From assembly GCA_021783935.1 (NCBI GenBank), contig JAJXTK010000255.1:1-8525 (forward strand): a DNA stretch of 8,525 nt. The letters are read 5' to 3'. Made by a program: the position numbers and the translations under genes. Each line of letters opens with the position of its first letter. Within the stretch, counting starts at the first letter, position 1. Under the pieces are notes generated by a model. It had not been told where the DNA came from. It made no database searches and saw only the letters and a program-made list of their open reading frames with translations. Positions 1-5,964 of the stretch are shown piece by piece. Origin of the DNA: Myxococcales bacterium (GTDB lineage Bacteria; Myxococcota_A; Polyangia; Polyangiales; JADJMO01).

Positions 1-389
1 TCGAACGCGAGGCTCAGCGAGTTGATGCAGTAGCGGAGCCCCGTCGGGGCGGGGCCGTCGGGGAAGACGTGACCGAGGTGGCCGCCGCAGCGCGCGCAGA
101 CCACCTCGGTGCGACGCATGCCGAGGCTGCGATCGTCGTGCTCCTCGATCGCGGCGGCGGAGGCGGGCGCGGTGAAGCTCGGCCAGCCGCACCCCGAGTC
201 GAACTTCTCGTCCGAGCGGAAGAGCGGCTCGCCGCACCCGGCGCACGCGTAGGTGCCGACCTCGCGGTGGTCCCAGAATTCGCCGGTGAACGCGCGCTCG
301 GTGCCCTTCTCGCGCAGCACGTGGAAGCGCGCAGCGGAGAGCCGCGCGCGCCAGTCGGAGTCGGGCTCCTCGAGCTTGGGCTTGGGCAT
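1..389 (-). CDS. msrB: Peptide-methionine (R)-S-oxide reductase MsrB, 3' end cut by window edge
   Basis: Reduces the R epimer of methionine sulfoxide in proteins back to methionine, a cytosolic oxidative-damage repair step. The window holds 129 codons from an ATG at 389. The SelR fold is clear. Two zinc-binding CxxC pairs are C49/C52 (CAGC) and C98/C101 (CARC). The GCGWPSF block carries C67, the likely resolving cysteine. The HLGHVFPDGP block (about 104-113) is followed by RYCINS with the catalytic cysteine C121. Family members normally end only a few residues beyond the SLSLAF seen at the edge, so little is missing. The frame stays open upstream of the ATG as far as a GTG at 470, which would add 27 residues of low-complexity sequence. 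The ATG is preferred because the protein then starts close to the conserved domain, but no Shine-Dalgarno site supports either start. It is divergent from the PilZ gene and is the free-standing MsrB domain as far as visible. Confidence 0.95.
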   Translation of the reverse strand, partial: MPKPKLEEPDSDWRARLSAARFHVLREKGTERAFTGEFWDHREVGTYACAGCGEPLFRSDEKFDSGCGWPSFTAPASAAAIEEHDDRSLGMRRTEVVCARCGGHLGHVFPDGPAPTGLRYCINSLSLAF

Positions 390-541
390 CGCGCCGTTGG
401 ATGTCGCGCCCGTCGGCTCGGGATCCGACGAGCTCGAGGCCGCGAGTTCGGCCGATCGAGCGCGGCGCACGCGGGCGCCGCCGGCGCGCGGTTGCCGAGA
501 ACTAGGCCGCCCTCGTGGCGCCAATGTAGGTTCAAGTGCGC

Positions 542-547
542 AGGAGG
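542..547 (+). promoter_or_regulatory. Shine-Dalgarno site deciding the PilZ gene start
   Basis: A perfect AGGAGG lies 6 bases before a TTG at 554. The upstream in-frame GTG at 536 would place this ribosome-binding sequence inside the coding region and has no comparable site of its own. TTG 554 is therefore the better start. Confidence 0.7.
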
Positions 548-553
548 TGCCAC

Positions 554-976
554 TTGGACGATTTTCTCTCGACCGCGACCGACCGCCACTCGATCCGCCG
601 CGCCGCCCGATTTTCCTGCGAGGTGGTCCGCGAGCGCGACTTCCGCCGGCTCGCCGTGCGCACGCTCGACATCTCCTACGACGGCATGCTGGTCGAGTGC
701 GACCTGCCGGTGCTCACGGGCGAGTCGGTGATCTTCTCGCTCCACCTCGCGCGCCTCGGGGCATGGATCGACGGCGAAGGGGTCGTCGCGCGCGTGGTGC
801 ACGCGCGGCGTCCGCTCGACGGCTCGCGCGCCGTCGCGATCGCGTTCGCCGGCCTCGATCCGGCCACGCGCGAGCTGCTGCGCCTCGGGGTGCGCGGCTA
901 CCCGCCGCCGCTGCCCGCGCGCGAGCCGCGCATCGACTTCGCCGCCACCGCCCGCAACATCTCGCTGCTCGCGTGA
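554..976 (+). CDS. PilZ-domain protein, putative cyclic-di-GMP receptor
   Basis: Single-domain PilZ protein of 140 residues. The family binds cyclic di-GMP and passes the signal to motility, exopolysaccharide or other outputs. The N-terminal RxxxR-type element is visible in RHSIRRAAR (R11, R15, R19). It is followed about 20 residues later by the second conserved element D39-I-S41-Y-D-G44, matching [D/N]xSxxG. The rest is a beta-strand-rich PilZ barrel ending in AVAIAFAGLDPATRELL, the usual C-terminal segment of the domain. No output domain, signal peptide or membrane segment is present, so it probably works by binding a partner. The start is taken as TTG 554 because of the AGGAGG 6 bases upstream; GTG 536 would add six residues. 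A membrane microprotein frame follows 20 bases after the stop. The partner and the process controlled cannot be read from the sequence. Confidence 0.85.
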   Translation: MDDFLSTATDRHSIRRAARFSCEVVRERDFRRLAVRTLDISYDGMLVECDLPVLTGESVIFSLHLARLGAWIDGEGVVARVVHARRPLDGSRAVAIAFAGLDPATRELLRLGVRGYPPPLPAREPRIDFAATARNISLLA

Positions 977-996
977 GCCAGCGAACGGAGCTGCCC

Positions 997-1107
997 ATGG
1001 TCCTCCCGGTCGTCGGCATTCTCGTCGTTCTGTTCGTCCCCGTGATGGCGCACGGCATCGCGCACGAGCTCGGGCTCGACCGCGAGCCGCGCCGCCTCGA
1101 GCTGTAG
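997..1107 (+). CDS. Predicted 36-residue single-pass membrane microprotein
   Basis: Short frame starting with ATG 997 and ending TAG 1105-1107. GGAG at 987-990 sits 6 bases before the start, a good Shine-Dalgarno arrangement. Residues 2-22 are strongly hydrophobic (VLPVVGILVVLFVPVMAHG and onward), long enough for one membrane pass. They are followed by a charged tail, HELGLDREPRRLEL. Nearly every third codon position is G or C (33 of 35 sense codons after the ATG), as in the neighbouring genes. It begins 20 bases after the PilZ stop, so the two are probably co-transcribed. I do not recognise a family. The hydrophobic segment is near the N-terminus without a preceding positive cluster, so it could be a small anchored peptide; cleavage as a signal peptide seems unlikely because so little would remain. 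Small frames can arise by chance in GC-rich DNA, but ribosome site, hydrophobicity pattern and codon bias together favour a real gene. Confidence 0.5.
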   Translation: MVLPVVGILVVLFVPVMAHGIAHELGLDREPRRLEL

Positions 1108-1154
1108 CCCTTCTCGGTTCCCGCGCGTCGACGTCGGCGATAGGCACGCCGCGC

Positions 1155-1814
1155 GTGCGGAACCTCCCCGACGGCTGGCGTCGTCACCTCGTGCTCGACG
1201 AGCGCGTGTGCGTCGCGCTCGAGCGCTTCGTCGACGCCGAGCGCGCCGGCCGGCGGGTCTTCCCCCCCGCAGAGCTCGTCTTCGCCGCGCTCGAGGCGAC
1301 GCCGATCGACGCCGTGCGCGTCGTGCTGCTCGGCCAGGACCCCTACCACGGCCCGGGGCAGGCCCACGGCCTCGCCTTCTCGGTGCCGCGCGGCGTGCGC
1401 AGGCCTCCGTCGCTCGCGAACCTGCTCGCGGAGCTCGAGGCCGATCGCGGCGTGCGCGCGCCCGACCACGGCTGCCTCGAGGCGTGGGCCGCGCGCGGCG
1501 TCTTGCTCCTGAACACCTCCCTGACCGTGCGCGAGGCGGAGCCCGGCTCGCACGCCAGGCGCGGCTGGGAGCACGTGACCGACGCGGTGATCGACGCCCT
1601 CGTCGCGCGCCCTCGGCCGTTGGTCTTCGCGCTCTGGGGCGCGCACGCGCAGAAGAAGCAGAGGCGCATCCGCGCGCCGCACCGGATCGTGCGCGGCGTG
1701 CACCCCTCGCCGCTCTCGGCGCACCGCGGCTTCTTCGGTAGCCGTCCGTTCGCGGCGATCGACGCGGCGCTCGTCGAGCTCGGCGGCGCGCCGATGGACT
1801 GGCGATTGGGCTGA
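1155..1814 (+). CDS. ung: Uracil-DNA glycosylase (family 1)
   Basis: Removes uracil from DNA by cleaving the N-glycosidic bond, starting base-excision repair after cytosine deamination or dUMP misincorporation. It has 219 residues, close to the usual 220-230. The water-activating loop GQDPYHGPGQAHGLAFSV starts at G60, with catalytic Asp D62. The uracil-recognition Asn is N120 in LLLNTSLTV. The DNA-intercalation loop HPSPLSAHRGFFG starts at H183, the catalytic His. The LWGAHAQKK block and a PMDW C-terminus also match the family. The start is a GTG at 1155; the frame is open upstream without a better start codon, and there is no clear Shine-Dalgarno site. It lies 47 bases after the microprotein frame and 141 bases before argG, so it may end the upstream transcription unit. 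All key residues are present, so the enzyme should be active. Confidence 0.96.
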   Translation: MRNLPDGWRRHLVLDERVCVALERFVDAERAGRRVFPPAELVFAALEATPIDAVRVVLLGQDPYHGPGQAHGLAFSVPRGVRRPPSLANLLAELEADRGVRAPDHGCLEAWAARGVLLLNTSLTVREAEPGSHARRGWEHVTDAVIDALVARPRPLVFALWGAHAQKKQRRIRAPHRIVRGVHPSPLSAHRGFFGSRPFAAIDAALVELGGAPMDWRLG

Positions 1815-1836
1815 CCATTTGGCGCTCTTCGCGATC

Positions 1837-1908
1837 ATGTCAGCAATGGCAGCAGCGCGACGCCGCGGCACCGCAGAGCTCAGCTGCACCCATAACGACT
1901 CGATGTGA
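1837..1908 (+). CDS. Candidate 23-codon leader frame with three consecutive Arg codons upstream of argG
   Basis: ATG 1837 opens a frame reading MSAMAAARRRGTAELSCTHN and three more residues, ending TGA 1906-1908. A second in-frame ATG at 1846 would give 20 residues. Residues 8-10 are three arginine codons in a row (CGA CGC CGC). The frame lies in the spacer before an arginine-biosynthesis operon and its stop overlaps the alternative argG start GTG 1905 in a GTGA arrangement. Arginine codons just upstream of arginine genes are what a translation-sensing leader peptide would show; that role is inference. Against it, there is no Shine-Dalgarno site, arginine is a common residue in any frame of such GC-rich DNA, and no intrinsic terminator follows. 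It may be a chance frame. Confidence 0.25.
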   Translation: MSAMAAARRRGTAELSCTHNDSM

Positions 1909-1922
1909 AGCGTCGCTTCGCG
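1904..1922 (+). other. Small hairpin over the leader-frame stop codon
   Basis: Bases 1904-1911 can pair with 1915-1922 around a three-base GTC loop, giving 8 pairs, two of them G-T wobbles. The core is GAAGC/GCTTC. The left arm contains the TGA stop of the candidate leader frame and the alternative GTG start of argG, so ribosomes reaching the stop would melt it. No T-run follows, so it is not an intrinsic terminator. A regulatory role is speculative. Confidence 0.25.
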
Positions 1923-1955
1923 CATGGGCCTCTCCGTGCTTTGGTCCGGCTACCC

Positions 1956-3326
1956 ATGGGTCGCATCTACCGCTCGCTCCCTCCGAAGGGCTCCAAGATC
2001 GGCATCGCCTTCTCGGGGGGCCTCGACACCCGCACGGCCGTCGCTTGGATGGCCTTCCGCGGCATCGACGTCTACGCGTACACCGCCGATCTCGCCCAGC
2101 CCGACGAGGGCGACACCAACGAGATCCCGTCGATCGCGACGCGCCACGGCGCCAAGCAGGCGCGCCTCGTCGACTGCCGCGAGGCGCTCGCCCGCGAGGG
2201 GATCGTCGCCATCCAGTGCGGCGCCTTCCACCTGTCGACCGCCGGGCGCCGCTACTTCAACACGACCCCGCTCGGCCGCGCGGTGACCACGACCGCGATC
2301 GTGCGCGCGATGCGCGAGGACGGCGTGCACGTCTTCAGCGACGGCTCGACCCACAAGGGCAACGACATCCAGCGCTTCTTCCGCTACGGCGTGCTCGTCG
2401 ATCCCGACCTGCGCATCTACAAGCCGTGGCTCGACGAGAAGTTCGTCGGCGAGCTCGGCGGGCGCGCCGAGATGAGCGCCTACCTGCAGAGCCTCGGCTT
2501 GCCGTACTCCACGAGCGCCGAGAAGGCCTACTCGACCGACTCGAACCTGCTCGGCGCGACGCACGAGGCCAAGGCGCTCGAGCACCTCGATCACGGCATG
2601 ACGATCGTCGAGCCGCTCATGGGCGTCCCCTTCTGGCGCGACGACGTGAAGATCGAGCGCGAGCGCGTGACGCTGACCTACGACCGCGGCTACCCCGTCG
2701 CGATCGACGGCAAGCGCTTCGAGGCCTTCTTCCCGCTCGTGGCGGCGGCCAACGCGATCGGCGGACGCCACGGCCTCGGCATGAGCGATCAGATCGAGAA
2801 CCGCGTGATCGAGGCCAAGAGCCGCGGCGTCTACGAGGCGCCCGGGATGGCGCTCTTGCACGTCGGCTACGAGCGGCTGCTGAGCGCGATCCACAACGAG
2901 AACTCCACCGAGATGTACGCGATGCTCGGCCGCCGCCTCGGCCGGCTGCTGTACGAGGGGCGCTGGTTCGACCCCGAGGCGATGATGCTCAAGGACGCGC
3001 TCACGCGCTGGATCGCCCCCGCCGTCGCGGGCAGCGTGACGATCGAGCTTCGCCGCGGCGAGGACTACACCATCGTCGACACCAAGCCGGTCCACTCGGC
3101 CTACGCGCCCGAGAAGCTCTCGATGGAGAGGGTCGAGGCGGCGCCCTTCACCCCGGATGATCGCGTCGGCGCCCTCGAGGTGCAGAACCTCTCGGTGCTC
3201 GACAACCGTGAGCACCTCTTGCACCACCTGCGCAGCATCGGGGCGCTGCCGGCCAACGCCGACGACCTCGGGGGCTTCCTCGCGCACGGCCCCTCGGCCT
3301 TCCCGACGTTGCCCTCGAAGGAGTAG
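1956..3326 (+). CDS. argG: Argininosuccinate synthase (E. coli-type ArgG)
   Basis: Joins citrulline and aspartate with ATP to form argininosuccinate, the penultimate step of arginine synthesis, in the cytosol. It has 456 residues from ATG 1956 against about 447 in E. coli. The N-type ATP-pyrophosphatase P-loop AFSGGLDT spans residues 18-25. Further family blocks are QCGAFH, YFNTTPLGRAV, DGSTHKGNDI, EKAYSTDSNLLGATHEAK, GGRHGLGMSDQIENR and EAKSRGVYEAPGMALLH. These place it in the longer E. coli-like subgroup rather than the roughly 400-residue type common in many bacteria and eukaryotes. An in-frame GTG at 1905 would add 17 basic residues. ATG 1956 is chosen because GRIYRSLPPKGSKIGIAFSGG aligns with the family N-terminus; neither start has a good Shine-Dalgarno site. 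It is first in the argG-argH-argF block, with argH starting 12 bases after its stop. Confidence 0.96.
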   Translation: MGRIYRSLPPKGSKIGIAFSGGLDTRTAVAWMAFRGIDVYAYTADLAQPDEGDTNEIPSIATRHGAKQARLVDCREALAREGIVAIQCGAFHLSTAGRRYFNTTPLGRAVTTTAIVRAMREDGVHVFSDGSTHKGNDIQRFFRYGVLVDPDLRIYKPWLDEKFVGELGGRAEMSAYLQSLGLPYSTSAEKAYSTDSNLLGATHEAKALEHLDHGMTIVEPLMGVPFWRDDVKIERERVTLTYDRGYPVAIDGKRFEAFFPLVAAANAIGGRHGLGMSDQIENRVIEAKSRGVYEAPGMALLHVGYERLLSAIHNENSTEMYAMLGRRLGRLLYEGRWFDPEAMMLKDALTRWIAPAVAGSVTIELRRGEDYTIVDTKPVHSAYAPEKLSMERVEAAPFTPDDRVGALEVQNLSVLDNREHLLHHLRSIGALPANADDLGGFLAHGPSAFPTLPSKE

Positions 3327-3327
3327 C

Positions 3328-3336
3328 GAGGAGGAG
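3328..3336 (+). promoter_or_regulatory. Shine-Dalgarno site of argH
   Basis: GAGGAGGAG between the argG stop and the argH ATG at 3339. Pairing through the first GAGGAG leaves a 5-base spacer. The site is much stronger than anything before argG, so argH can be translated independently of argG. Confidence 0.7.
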
Positions 3337-3338
3337 CG

Positions 3339-4796
3339 ATGAGCACGATCGCGCGCACGGGTGCGACGGGCGGGGCGGGCATGCTGCCCGAGCTCGTGGC
3401 GTGGTCGTCGTCGTTCGAGCACGATCGAGCCTTTTTGCACGAGGATCTGCTCGGCAGCGCCGCGCACGTCACGATGCTCGCGCGCCAGAGGCTCGTCGAG
3501 GTGCAGGACGCCAAGGCGCTGCGCGACGCGCTGCTCGCCATGCACGCCGAGGCGACGGCCGGCGAGCTCGCGCTGCCGCCGCACGAGGAGGACGTGCACA
3601 TGGCGGTCGAGTCGGAGCTCGGTCGCCGCCTCGGTGCGGTCGCGGGGCGCCTGCACACGGCGCGCTCGCGCAACGATCAGGTCGCGCTCGATCTGCGGAT
3701 GTACGTGCGCGCGCAGGCGGCGACGACGCTGCGCCAGACGGCCGATCTCTGCGCGTACCTGGGCGAGCGCGCGCGGGCCGAGCGCGACGTGGTGCTGCCG
3801 GCCTACACGCACCGGCAGCGCGCGCAGCCGATCTCGGCGGGCCTGCTCTTCGGCGCGTGGGCCACGCAGCTCTCGCGCGCGGGCGATCTGCTGGTGCACG
3901 CGCTCGACTCGTGCGAGCGCTCGCCGATCGGGGCGGGCGCCTGCTCGGGGAGCTCGCTGCCGATCGATCGCGCCCTCACGGCGCGGCTGCTCGGGTTCTC
4001 GCGCGTCTCGCTCAACGCGCTCGACACGGTCGGCGATCGCGACTTCGCGCTCGACTGGACCTGGGCCGGCGCGCGCGTCTTGCTCGCGCTCTCGCGGCTG
4101 TCGACCGACGTCATCGACTTCGCGACGAGCGAGTTCGGCTTCGTCGCGCTCGACGGCGAGATCGCCGCCGGCTCGAGCATGATGCCGCAGAAGAAGAACC
4201 CGGACATGTTCGAGCTCGTGCGCGGCGAGTCGGCGCGCGGCGTCGGCAACGTGGTCGCGATGCTCACGCTCGTGAAGGGGCTGCCCACCGGCTACAACCG
4301 CGATCTGCAGGAAGATCGCCGTGCGACGCTCGAGACCGGGCCGCTCGTGCAAGGGGCGCTGCGCGCGGTGTCGCTCTCGCTGCCGCGCGTCGCCCTGGTG
4401 CCCGAGCGCTGCGCCGCTGCCCTCGCCGAGGGGTTCACCCAAGCGACCGATCTCGCCGAGGCCATGGTGCGCAAGGGGGTGCCCTTCCGCGAGGCGTACA
4501 AGGCCGTCGGCGCGCTGGTGCGCCACGCCGTCGACCACAAGAGATCGCTGGCTTCGATCTCGCCCAAGGTCGCAGCGGACTTCCACCCCGCGCTCGACGC
4601 CGAGGCCCTCGAGGCGCTCTCGCCCACCACGGCGGTGCACGCGAAGGAGAGCGAGGGGGGCACCGGCCCGCGCGCGCTCGAGGCGCAGCTCGCGGTGCTG
4701 CGCGAGCACGCCGAGCGCCTGCGCAAGCGCGCCGACGCGGTGCCGACGCTCGAGGCGATCGCGCGCGCGATCGCGAAGGAGCCGCTCGAGGGGTGA
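3339..4796 (+). CDS. argH: Argininosuccinate lyase
   Basis: Cleaves argininosuccinate to arginine and fumarate, the last step of arginine synthesis; a homotetramer of the fumarase/aspartase superfamily. It has 485 residues, slightly longer than the usual 455-470. The three superfamily regions are present in order: HTARSRNDQV from H106, then YTHRQRAQPI with T157 and H158 (catalytic base region), and the signature GSSMMPQKKNPD with the S279-S280 pair containing the catalytic serine. KGLPTGYNRDLQED and the C-terminal GGTGPRALEAQLA also match. The opening differs from typical ArgH: the usual WGGRF motif before the first helix is absent, replaced by a Gly/Ala/Thr-rich leader and AWSSSFEHDR, which still supplies the Ser and Asp. 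The frame is intact and the start is fixed by the strong GAGGAG site. It is tightly linked to argG (12-base gap), and argF follows after 115 bases. Confidence 0.96.
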   Translation: MSTIARTGATGGAGMLPELVAWSSSFEHDRAFLHEDLLGSAAHVTMLARQRLVEVQDAKALRDALLAMHAEATAGELALPPHEEDVHMAVESELGRRLGAVAGRLHTARSRNDQVALDLRMYVRAQAATTLRQTADLCAYLGERARAERDVVLPAYTHRQRAQPISAGLLFGAWATQLSRAGDLLVHALDSCERSPIGAGACSGSSLPIDRALTARLLGFSRVSLNALDTVGDRDFALDWTWAGARVLLALSRLSTDVIDFATSEFGFVALDGEIAAGSSMMPQKKNPDMFELVRGESARGVGNVVAMLTLVKGLPTGYNRDLQEDRRATLETGPLVQGALRAVSLSLPRVALVPERCAAALAEGFTQATDLAEAMVRKGVPFREAYKAVGALVRHAVDHKRSLASISPKVAADFHPALDAEALEALSPTTAVHAKESEGGTGPRALEAQLAVLREHAERLRKRADAVPTLEAIARAIAKEPLEG

Positions 4797-4819
4797 AGCG
4801 CGCGAGCCGGCGCGCCGAA

Positions 4820-4852
4820 CACCTCGGGAGGGTGTCGGGCGGGCACCTCGGG
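4820..4852 (+). repeat. Two copies of CACCTCGGG in the argH-argF spacer
   Basis: The 9-base word CACCTCGGG occurs at 4820-4828 and 4844-4852, 24 bases apart, and a related TTCACCTCGCCG follows near 4860-4871. The first copy also forms a 5-pair hairpin with GGTGT (ACACC/GGTGT). It could be an operator-like repeat for argF or simply GC-rich sequence; I do not recognise it as a known arginine-repressor site. Confidence 0.2.
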
Positions 4853-4899
4853 GCAGCGCCTTCACCTCGCCGAGTCGGCGTGCGATGACGTGCTCCGTC

Positions 4900-4904
4900 G
4901 GAGG
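4900..4904 (+). promoter_or_regulatory. Shine-Dalgarno site deciding the argF start
   Basis: GGAGG ends 7 bases before ATG 4912. The in-frame ATG at 4885 lies upstream of this site and would add nine residues not seen in the family, so ATG 4912 is taken as the start. Confidence 0.75.
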
Positions 4905-4911
4905 CCACGTC

Positions 4912-5847
4912 ATGAGCAAGAAGCGCGATTTCTTCAGCATCTCCTCGCTGTCGTTGGACGAAGCCAAGCACGTGCTCGCCGTCGCGGCAGCGTGGAAGGC
5001 CGCGCCGAAGGGGGCCCAGCGCGGGCTGCTGCCGGGGCGCGCGGTGGCGATCGTCATGGAGAAGGCGAGCACGCGCACGCGCGTCTCCTTCGAGGTCGGC
5101 GCCGCGCAGCTCGGCGCGCACCCGGTGGTGCTCGGCGTGCAGGGGAGCCAGCTCGGCCGCGGCGAGCCGATCAAGGACACCGCGCGCGTGCTGTCGCGCT
5201 ACTGCGATCTCATCGTCTACCGCACCTTCGAGCACCAGAGGCTCGTCGAGATGGCGAGCGCCGGGGCGCCGGTCATCAACGCGCTCACCGACGACGGCCA
5301 CCCGGTGCAGGTGCTGTGCGACGTGCTCACGATGCTCGAGAACCTCGCGTCGAAGCGGGGCGAGCTCCCCTTCGAGCGCCTGCGCGGCCAGCGCGTCGCG
5401 TGGGTCGGCGACGGGTCGAGCAACATGGCGCGCTCGTTCGTCGAGGCCGCGCGCGTCTTCGACTTCCACCTCTCGATGGCGGCGCCCGAGGGGTTCCGCC
5501 CGCCTGCGTCCGAGATCGCCGAGGCCGGTCGGCACCTGTCGATCAGCGGCGATCCGCGCGAGGCCGTGAAGGAGTGCACGGTCATCAACACCGACGTGTG
5601 GACGAGCATGGGGCAGGAGGCCGAGACCAAGCGGCGCCTCGAGGCGTTCGCGGGCTACACCGTCACCGAGGCGCTCTGCGCTCGCGCGGCCAAGGACGCC
5701 ATCGTCCTGCACTGCCTGCCGGCCCACCGCGGCGAGGAGATCGACGACGCGACCATCGAAGGGGCGCGCTCGCGCGTCTGGGATCAGGCGGAGAACCGCC
5801 TGCACGTGCAGAAGGCGCTGATGGCCTTCCTGCTCGGCGCCGCCTGA
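4912..5847 (+). CDS. argF: Ornithine carbamoyltransferase
   Basis: Transfers the carbamoyl group of carbamoyl phosphate to ornithine, giving citrulline, the substrate of ArgG. It has 311 residues, the normal size for the anabolic enzyme. The N-terminal domain has the carbamoyl-phosphate motif S53-T-R-T-R57 within EKASTRTRVSFE, and HPVQ at H130-Q133 (commonly HPCQ or HPTQ). The C-terminal domain has the ornithine loop S232-M-G234 in DVWTSMGQE, and H267-C-L-P in HCLPAHRGEEI. The C-terminal VWDQAENRLHVQKALM also matches. The SMG loop and HCLP separate it from aspartate carbamoyltransferase. The start at 4912 is set by a GGAGG 7 bases upstream. It is the last gene of the arginine block and a terminator candidate follows 24 bases after the stop. 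The 115-base spacer after argH would allow a promoter of its own, but I see none with confidence. Confidence 0.96.
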   Translation: MSKKRDFFSISSLSLDEAKHVLAVAAAWKAAPKGAQRGLLPGRAVAIVMEKASTRTRVSFEVGAAQLGAHPVVLGVQGSQLGRGEPIKDTARVLSRYCDLIVYRTFEHQRLVEMASAGAPVINALTDDGHPVQVLCDVLTMLENLASKRGELPFERLRGQRVAWVGDGSSNMARSFVEAARVFDFHLSMAAPEGFRPPASEIAEAGRHLSISGDPREAVKECTVINTDVWTSMGQEAETKRRLEAFAGYTVTEALCARAAKDAIVLHCLPAHRGEEIDDATIEGARSRVWDQAENRLHVQKALMAFLLGAA

Positions 5848-5871
5848 CCTCGGGCGCCTTCGGCCTCGGCA

Positions 5872-5911
5872 AGGGGTCGTGGCACTTTGCCGCGGCCCTT
5901 CTGCATTTTTT
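5872..5911 (+). terminator. Intrinsic terminator candidate after argF
   Basis: Bases 5872-5883 can pair with 5889-5900 in an uninterrupted 12-pair stem (three G-T wobbles) around a five-base ACTTT loop. Five bases later comes TTTTTT at 5906-5911, a notable T-run in such GC-rich DNA. The offset of the T-run from the stem is slightly long. The position, 24 bases after the argF stop and before the next gene, fits the end of the arginine operon. Confidence 0.6.
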
Positions 5912-5929
5912 GCCGCCGCGCAGAGGCGG

Positions 5930-5956
5930 GGTAACGACCGGGCGCGACGCTCGTCT
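5930..5956 (+). promoter_or_regulatory. Weak ECF-sigma-like promoter before the 410-residue gene
   Basis: GGTAAC at 5930-5935 and CGTCT at 5952-5956 are separated by 16 bases. This resembles the GGAAC / CGTC layout recognised by many extracytoplasmic-function sigma factors, with one mismatch in the -35 box. Transcription would start almost at the ATG at 5965. Its place just after a terminator is sensible, but such matches arise by chance in GC-rich DNA. Confidence 0.2.
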
Positions 5957-5964
5957 GAAGTCCG

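Noticed and set aside
390..553. Promoter pair in the msrB-PilZ divergent spacer
   Set aside because: TTGCCG at 492-497 and TAGGTT at 526-531 resemble promoter boxes singly, but their spacing is wrong for each other and neither strand shows a convincing pair.
14..1147. Long minus-strand open frame of 377 codons
   Set aside because: It covers msrB, PilZ and the microprotein out of frame; the translation is Arg/Ala/Pro-rich low-complexity sequence typical of shadow frames in GC-rich DNA.
714..1925. Minus-strand frame with a plausible-looking N-terminus in the ung-argG spacer
   Set aside because: The first 35 or so residues look helical, but the rest is antisense to ung and the PilZ region and is low complexity.
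4885..4911. Upstream ATG 4885 as the argF start
   Set aside because: It would place the GGAGG ribosome site inside the gene and add nine residues absent from the family.
1950..5180. 1076-codon minus-strand open frame opposite argG, argH and argF
   Set aside because: Its length reflects scarcity of stop codons at high GC. The translation is a His/Arg/Glu-rich mirror of the arg genes, with no domain.
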